Source: Bacteroidota bacterium
Lineage (GTDB): Bacteria; Bacteroidota; Ignavibacteria; UBA10030; UBA8401
DNA length: 12,902 bases
NCBI GenBank assembly: GCA_025355705.1
Contig: JANXZD010000140.1
Span: forward strand, 1 to 12,902
Direction: 5' to 3'
Positions 7,790 to 12,902 of the stretch are shown piece after piece. The notes beneath the pieces were generated by a model. The model made no database searches and was not told where the DNA came from. It saw only the letters and a program-made list of their open reading frames with translations. Position 1 is the first letter of the stretch, and each line of letters opens with the position of its first letter. The position numbers and the translations under genes were made by a program.

Positions 7790-8223
7790 ACGATTTAAAA
7801 ACAATCCTGCTCGTGGAAGACGACCCGAAAGATGTTGAATTGACTCTTGAAGCATTATCCGACATAAAACTTGCGAATCAAGTTACAGTTGTACACGATG
7901 GCGTAGAGGCATTGGAATTTCTGCGGTACGAAGGAGAATTTAAAGAACGCAAGAAAGGAAACCCGGTAGCAATATTGCTGGATATTAAGATGCCGCGAAT
8001 GACTGGATTGGAAACATTGCATGCAATTCGGAATGATGATCGGTTCAAAAAAGTTCCGGTTGTGATGATGACATCATCCCGCGAAGAATCTGACTTAAAA
8101 AAGAGTTATGAGTTTGGGACCAATGCTTTTGTGGTGAAACCGATGGACCCTAAAGAATTTATTCATGCGGTAAAACAGATCGGAATATTCTGGGCGCTGC
8201 TCAACGAACTGCCAAAAGAATAA
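7786..8223 (+). CDS. Rcp1-type single-domain response regulator
   Basis: A 145-residue stand-alone receiver. The acidic cluster VEDD (10-13), phospho-acceptor Asp66 in LLDIKMPRMTG, Thr96 in MMTSS and Lys118 in KP are all present, so it should be phosphorylated normally. The insert with YEGEFKERKKGN before the acceptor strand and the C-terminal helix with IFWALLNELP are typical of the Rcp1 family, whose members pair with phytochrome-like kinases. There is no DNA-binding or enzymatic output, so it acts by protein contact or as a phosphate shuttle. Its ATG overlaps the kinase stop codon in ATGA, so the two are almost certainly made together. The next gene begins 10 bases after its stop. Confidence 0.95.
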   Translation: MNDLKTILLVEDDPKDVELTLEALSDIKLANQVTVVHDGVEALEFLRYEGEFKERKKGNPVAILLDIKMPRMTGLETLHAIRNDDRFKKVPVVMMTSSREESDLKKSYEFGTNAFVVKPMDPKEFIHAVKQIGIFWALLNELPKE

Positions 8224-8227
8224 GGAG
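8222..8227 (+). promoter_or_regulatory. Shine-Dalgarno site overlapping a stop codon
   Basis: AAGGAG overlaps the TAA at 8221-8223 of the Rcp1-like gene and lies 6 bases before the ATG at 8234. The arrangement closely resembles the ribosome site of the previous gene (AAGGAGCATA followed by ATGAA) and supports coupled translation. Confidence 0.8.
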
Positions 8228-8233
8228 CATACC

Positions 8234-9940
8234 ATGAATCAAAATATTCAAAAAGGTACTGCACTCAACGTTTTGTCTCTCGAAGATTCGGAACGTGACT
8301 TTGAGATCATCTGCGCATTATTGAATGATTCCGGTTTTGATGTGCAGAGTGAACGTGTTGACACCGAAAAAGATTTTACCACAAAACTACACACCGGAAC
8401 GTACGATATTATTTTGGCTGATTTTAAATTGCCGGGGTTCAATGCATTTAAAGCATTGGAAATAGCCTGCAAAATTTCTCCTGTTACACCGTTTATCTGT
8501 ATTTCAGGAACGATTGGAGAAGAAACCGCCGTTGAGTTAATTAAGTGTGGAGCTGTTGATTATATCTTAAAAGATAAACCTAATCGGCTGCCCGTTGCAG
8601 TTCAGCGGGCACTCGATGAAGCAGTGGAAAAAAAGAAACGGAAAGAGGCTGAAGATAAACTACGGCAAAGCCAACACAATCTTACAGAAGCTGAACGGAT
8701 AGGAAAGGTCGGCGGCTGGGAGTTTAATATTGATACTGGAAAACAGATTTGGACAGAAGAGGTCTATGAGATTCACGAAGTAGATCTTACGTTCGAACCG
8801 ACTGTGGAGAATGGAATACAGTTTTATTCCCCCGCGTCCAGACCCATTATTGAAGCCGCTGTAAAAAAATCTGTTGAAGATGGCGCACCATTTGATGTGG
8901 AACTGGAGATCATTACCGCCAAAGGAAATCTTTGCAGCGTTCATGTAATAGGAAATGTGGATTTGGAACACCGCAGAGTATTTGGTTTCTTTCAAGATAT
9001 CACTGAGCGCAAACGTGCAGAGAGAGAACTGAAAAAAAGCGAGGCGCGCTTCCGGCACATCTCATCTACTATCTCAGATATTTCTTATTCCTGTAAGGTT
9101 GATCAAGGCGACAGCTATTCGATTGACTGGATGACAGGTGCAGCGGAGCGAATTACAGGGTATACAATAGATGAAATTAAAGCGAAACGATGCTGGGGGA
9201 AATTGGTTGTCGATGAAGATGCAGGTCTCTTTAAGGAATTTGTGACGGGTCTTGTTCCCGGTTCATCTGGTTCCTGTGAACTGCGCTTGAAACACAAGAG
9301 CGGAAATATTGTATGGGTTACCTCTGTTGCCGAATGTGTACATGATCAAGAGATATCCGAGTCCCATATTCTTTATGGAGGATTGGTGGATATCACCGAG
9401 CGCAAACGGTCTGAAGAAGATATCCTTCAAAGCAGAGAGTATTTCAAAAATGTTTTCGAACATGCGGCAGTTGGTAAGTCCATCACATCACTTGACGGTA
9501 CATTAAGAACAAACAGAGCATTTAGTGAAATGTTGGGATATTCCGAAGAAGAATTCGTAAATATCCATTGGATGACCATAACTCATCCGGATGATGTTGA
9601 AAAAAATCAACAAGTTATCAAGTCAATTCTTTCAGGGGAGAAATTAATGGATCGCTGGGAAAAACGGTACATCCATAAGGATAGAAATATTGTTTTTGCT
9701 GATATTACAACCACTCTTCAGCGCGATACTAATGGAAAACCTCTTTATTTTATAACAACAATTCAAGATATCACGGAACGCAAGCTGGCAGAAAAAGCTT
9801 TACAGTATAAAATGGACGAGCTTCAAAAATTCCAGCACTTGACCGTTGGACGCGAACTGACGATGATCGAACTCAAAAAGGAAGTGAACGCGCTTCTTAA
9901 AAAATCCGGCGGCAAAGAAAAATACAAGATCATCGCGTGA
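8234..9940 (+). CDS. Receiver domain with three PAS domains, no kinase
   Basis: A 568-residue soluble protein. The receiver (about 10-135) belongs to the subfamily with LEDSERD at the start, acceptor Asp63 in ILADFKLPGF, the ISGTIGEE segment and Lys113 in YILKDK. A coiled coil leads into PAS domains at about 145-262, 275-395 and 400-520. The linkers are DITERKRAE, DITERKRSE and DITERKLAE. The last 40 residues form a helical tail, TVGRELTMIELKKEVNALL, like the tail of the ATPase fusion. There is no HisKA, GGDEF, EAL or DNA-binding domain, so it is probably an intermediate or scaffold that receives phosphate and passes conformational change on. It follows the Rcp1-like regulator by 10 bases in what looks like one operon with the kinase. 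The PAS ligands cannot be told from sequence. Confidence 0.93.
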   Translation: MNQNIQKGTALNVLSLEDSERDFEIICALLNDSGFDVQSERVDTEKDFTTKLHTGTYDIILADFKLPGFNAFKALEIACKISPVTPFICISGTIGEETAVELIKCGAVDYILKDKPNRLPVAVQRALDEAVEKKKRKEAEDKLRQSQHNLTEAERIGKVGGWEFNIDTGKQIWTEEVYEIHEVDLTFEPTVENGIQFYSPASRPIIEAAVKKSVEDGAPFDVELEIITAKGNLCSVHVIGNVDLEHRRVFGFFQDITERKRAERELKKSEARFRHISSTISDISYSCKVDQGDSYSIDWMTGAAERITGYTIDEIKAKRCWGKLVVDEDAGLFKEFVTGLVPGSSGSCELRLKHKSGNIVWVTSVAECVHDQEISESHILYGGLVDITERKRSEEDILQSREYFKNVFEHAAVGKSITSLDGTLRTNRAFSEMLGYSEEEFVNIHWMTITHPDDVEKNQQVIKSILSGEKLMDRWEKRYIHKDRNIVFADITTTLQRDTNGKPLYFITTIQDITERKLAEKALQYKMDELQKFQHLTVGRELTMIELKKEVNALLKKSGGKEKYKIIA

Positions 9941-10049
9941 CAATACTGATGTACCATTTGCACTACGCAATCCTTCGCAGCTGCAAGGACAACTATTGGA
10001 ATTGGAGAAACAAGATTGCATCTTTTAGGAACCATCTCTGAGCACCTTT
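9941..10049 (+). other. Short gap with an out-of-frame protein-like remnant
   Basis: These 109 bases separate the REC-PAS gene from the next receiver gene. A frame shifted relative to the upstream gene stays open to a TAG at 10026-10028 and reads DVPFALRNPSQLQGQLLELE, which looks more like a coiled-coil tail than random sequence. A 5-base hairpin with a 9-base loop (9971-9989) has no T-run, so it is not a terminator. No clear promoter is seen. Confidence 0.35.
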
Positions 10050-12902
10050 ATGGAAAACAACCAAATTAAAATACTGATTATCGATGATAACAACGATAAT
10101 CTTACCATTTTAAAATTACTGATCAAAGAGACATTTCCGGAAGCGGTACCATTGACTGCGCTGAACGGGGAAGACGGAATTGAGCTGGCGACTGCCAACG
10201 ATCCGGATGTTATCCTTTTGGATATTGTGATGCCCGGGATGGATGGTTTTGAAGTTTGCCGGAGATTGAAAGCCGATAAAAAGCTAAGCAGTATTCCGAT
10301 CATCTTTGTTACGTCATTAAAAGCGGATAAGGAAAGTTGTCTTCGCGCGTTGGAAGCCGGCGCGGAAGCGTTCATTACCAGACCGATCCAGGAACTTGAA
10401 CTGTTCGCGCAAATCCGTGTAATGCTAAAGATCAAAACTGCCAATACCGAGAAGCGTTTTGAAAAAAATACATTTGCAGTACTGTTGGATGAACAAACCA
10501 GCGAGCTGACAGCAACTCATACCGCCACACTCAACCTTCTTGAAGATCTAAAGAATGAGAATGAAGCGAGAAGAAGAAGCGAAGAAGCGTTGAAAGAGAG
10601 CGAAATGAAATATCGCGAACTGGTGGATGGTTCACCGGATGCTATTGCCATTTACATAGAAGGGAAGATCGTATTCGCCAATCGTTCCGGTGTATCATTG
10701 ATGAGAGCATCAAGTGTCAATGAATTGATCGGAAGATCTGTTCTTGATTTTGTCCACCCGTCATCCAAAGAATTTGTTGCGAAGAGAATGATGGAAGTAA
10801 TGAAGGGCGGGAAAGCATTACAATTAGAAGAAGAAAAATTTATTCGATTGGATGGTTCAGAAGTTGATGTTGAAGTAAAAGCGTTGCCGGTTGTTTATGA
10901 CAACAAACCCGCCATCCAGATCATTGTGCGCGATATTACCGAGCGCAAGATGGCGCAAGAAATGCGCAGGAACTCTGAAGCACGGTTCCGATCCGTCTGG
11001 GACAACTCCGTTGATGGAATGCGGATCACCGATAACGAAGGAATAATTGTAGCGGTGAATGACGCATACTGCAAGCTTGTTGCAGTGAAGAGAGAAGAAC
11101 TCGAGGGGCAGTCGTTTAATATTGTGTACACATCTTCTGATGATGAAAATCAAACGTCAACGCAACAGTACAAGAACAGATTCTCCACACGAACAATCAT
11201 TCCAAACACTGAAGCAGAATTGCCGCTACGATCCGGGAACAAGCTGAGTGTGGAAATATCCAATTCGTTTCTTGAATCTGAAGGGAACAAGCCGTTGCTG
11301 TTAGGTATTTTCCGCGACATCACCGAGCGCAAACGAATGGACGAAATTCTGCGCGAGAGTGAAGAACGATATCGTGCAATGGTTGAGTGGTCGCCCGAAG
11401 CCATCTCCGTTCATCGGGACGGCAAATTGCTTTTTGTCAATCCGGCTGCCGTAAGGATGTTTGGCGCAGCATCTGTGAAAGAGTTGATAGGAAAATCTAT
11501 CATCGATCTTGTTCACCCGGACTTTCAGCAAAGAGTACACGAGCAGTTGAAGAAGAAGATCGACCGTGGTGTCATCATTCCGATGGCAGAAGGACGATTT
11601 ATCAAATTGGATGGTACAATAATAGATGTAGAAGTTCAGAGTATATCGATTGTCTATAATGGAAAACTTGCGATTCATGGTTCTATGCGTGACGTTACCG
11701 AACGAAAACGTGCTGAAAGAGTTGTATTGGAGAGAGAAAGAGAACTTTCAACATTGATGGACAATTTTTCGGGGATGGTCTATTCTTGTTTGAACGACAA
11801 GGATTGGACAATGAAATTTGTTAGCGATGGATCGATCGAGCTGACCGGTTATTTGCCGGATGAATTGATAGACAATAGGGTCATTACGTATAACGATATC
11901 ATTTATCCTGATGATCGGAGAGCAGTTTCGGATACAGTGAAAGTTTTTCTTGAAAAAAAATCTGCCTTTGTTTTGGAATACCGTATTGTAGCAAAAAACG
12001 GTTCCATCAAGAATGTTTGGGAACGAGGCAAAGGCATTTACACGTCTGATGGGAAACTGCATCATCTTGAAGGGATCATTTCCGACATCACCGATCGTAA
12101 GCGTGCAGTAGAAGCACTGGTAGAAAATGAGAAAAAATATATAGAACTGTTCGACAATGCCCCTGTTGGATACCATGAATTGGATGTTCAGGGACGCATT
12201 ACCCGTGTGAACCAAACAGAACTTGATATGTTAGGATATACCGCGGAAGAAATGGTCGGACAATTTGTGTGGAAATTTGTTGACGACCAAGGAATTTCCA
12301 AACAGCGTGTCATGGAAAAACTGAAAGGAATACTCTATCCGTCGAGAGGACGGGAAAGCAATTATCGTCGGAAAGACGGCACAATATTTCCGGTTGTTAT
12401 TGGGGAAAAAATTCTTCGCGATACAACCGATACCATTATAGGCATTCGTACAACGCTCCAAGACATTACAGAACAAAAGCGGGTGGAAGTTGCATTGCAA
12501 GAGAACGAACTGCGATTCCGATCTATCATGCACTCTGCAAATGAAGCAATTATTACGGCAGACAGTAAAGGAATCATAGTAGATTGGAATCGAGGTGCCG
12601 AAAAAATATTCGGCTATACTTATTCAGAAATAACCGGAAAAAATTTGCGCGTCATCATTCCTGCTCATTACATCGATCAGCACATCAACGGAATGAAACG
12701 GATAGAACAAGGGGGAAAACATCATATTATTGGAAGCACGATAGAATTACACGGACTGCATAAGAACGGAAATAAATTCTCGTTGGAATTATCATTGGCA
12801 GAATGGGAAACCGTGGCAGGAAAATATTTTACGGGTATCATTCGTGACATTTCTGAGCGGAAAAAATCTGAAGAACAGATCACGATGCTTGCCCAAGCGA
12901 TC
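10050..12902 (+). CDS. Receiver plus multi-PAS sensor protein, truncated by the window edge
   Basis: The frame is open from ATG 10050 to the last base (951 codons), so the C-terminus, and any kinase or other output, is missing. The receiver (about 6-125) has DD at 12-13, acceptor Asp58 in LLDIVMPGMDG and VTS at 87-89. The conserved Lys before Pro is replaced by Arg111 (TRPI). A coiled coil (about 135-185) leads to six PAS domains at about 181-300, 306-428, 431-555, 560-685, 690-810 and 815-938, most of them ending in a DITERK-type motif. The sequence at the edge (EQITMLAQAI) often precedes another PAS. The ATG has only a weak ribosome site: AGGAA is about 18 bases upstream. An in-frame TAG at 10026 limits the start to 10050 or a CTG at 10038. 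It lies 109 bases after the REC-PAS gene and may belong to the same operon. A hybrid kinase is the likeliest full form, but this cannot be seen. Confidence 0.9.
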   Translation, partial: MENNQIKILIIDDNNDNLTILKLLIKETFPEAVPLTALNGEDGIELATANDPDVILLDIVMPGMDGFEVCRRLKADKKLSSIPIIFVTSLKADKESCLRALEAGAEAFITRPIQELELFAQIRVMLKIKTANTEKRFEKNTFAVLLDEQTSELTATHTATLNLLEDLKNENEARRRSEEALKESEMKYRELVDGSPDAIAIYIEGKIVFANRSGVSLMRASSVNELIGRSVLDFVHPSSKEFVAKRMMEVMKGGKALQLEEEKFIRLDGSEVDVEVKALPVVYDNKPAIQIIVRDITERKMAQEMRRNSEARFRSVWDNSVDGMRITDNEGIIVAVNDAYCKLVAVKREELEGQSFNIVYTSSDDENQTSTQQYKNRFSTRTIIPNTEAELPLRSGNKLSVEISNSFLESEGNKPLLLGIFRDITERKRMDEILRESEERYRAMVEWSPEAISVHRDGKLLFVNPAAVRMFGAASVKELIGKSIIDLVHPDFQQRVHEQLKKKIDRGVIIPMAEGRFIKLDGTIIDVEVQSISIVYNGKLAIHGSMRDVTERKRAERVVLERERELSTLMDNFSGMVYSCLNDKDWTMKFVSDGSIELTGYLPDELIDNRVITYNDIIYPDDRRAVSDTVKVFLEKKSAFVLEYRIVAKNGSIKNVWERGKGIYTSDGKLHHLEGIISDITDRKRAVEALVENEKKYIELFDNAPVGYHELDVQGRITRVNQTELDMLGYTAEEMVGQFVWKFVDDQGISKQRVMEKLKGILYPSRGRESNYRRKDGTIFPVVIGEKILRDTTDTIIGIRTTLQDITEQKRVEVALQENELRFRSIMHSANEAIITADSKGIIVDWNRGAEKIFGYTYSEITGKNLRVIIPAHYIDQHINGMKRIEQGGKHHIIGSTIELHGLHKNGNKFSLELSLAEWETVAGKYFTGIIRDISERKKSEEQITMLAQAI

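Noticed and set aside
1..12902. CRISPR arrays, tRNA or rRNA genes, insertion sequences
   Set aside because: No regularly spaced repeats, tRNA-like cloverleaf, rRNA sequence, transposase or terminal inverted repeats were seen; recurring short motifs are explained by repeated PAS-linker codons.

Overview
The window looks like bacterial chromosomal DNA carrying a signalling cluster rich in PAS domains. The genes are tightly packed and all on the + strand. Base composition is AT-leaning (GC in the low-to-mid 40s by eye) and most starts have strong AAGGAG-type ribosome binding sites. PAS-GAF-kinase architectures ending in DITERKR-like motifs, an Rcp1-like receiver and REC-multiPAS proteins would fit the Ignavibacteria/Chlorobi side of the FCB group. 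That assignment is a guess from style, not proven.

Layout. (1) 3-80: the tail of an upstream gene, probably the C-terminal end of a PAS/kinase-associated zinc-ribbon-like domain. (2) 152-3775: a 1207-residue protein that is the centre of interest. It is a complete CopA-type Cu(I) P1B-ATPase joined in frame to an extra transmembrane helix, a three-helix domain strikingly like the ethylene-binding domain of plant ETR1, a coiled coil, one PAS domain and a conserved tail, with no kinase domain. (3) 3776-3994: the only sizeable gap between genes. (4) 3995-7789: a membrane hybrid sensor histidine kinase (multi-TM, periplasmic Cache-like, PAS, GAF, PAS, HisKA, HATPase). (5) 7786-8223: an Rcp1-type single-domain response regulator overlapping the kinase by 4 bases. 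(6) 8234-9940: receiver plus three PAS domains, no kinase. (7) 10050 to the window edge: receiver plus at least six PAS domains, incomplete.

How it may work together. In plants the Cu(I)-ATPase RAN1 supplies the copper that the ETR1 ethylene-binding domain needs. Here the copper pump and the copper-dependent receptor-like domain are one polypeptide, next to a kinase/response-regulator set rather than other copper-resistance genes. My inference is a self-metallating receptor, or a copper sensor that reads out pump activity, passing its state through PAS contacts to the neighbouring kinase. Two polar positions of the ethylene-binding domain differ from ETR1 (Asp25 to Asn, Lys91 to Asp), so the ligand may not be ethylene. 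The ETR1 comparison relies on the ETR1 sequence as I remember it.
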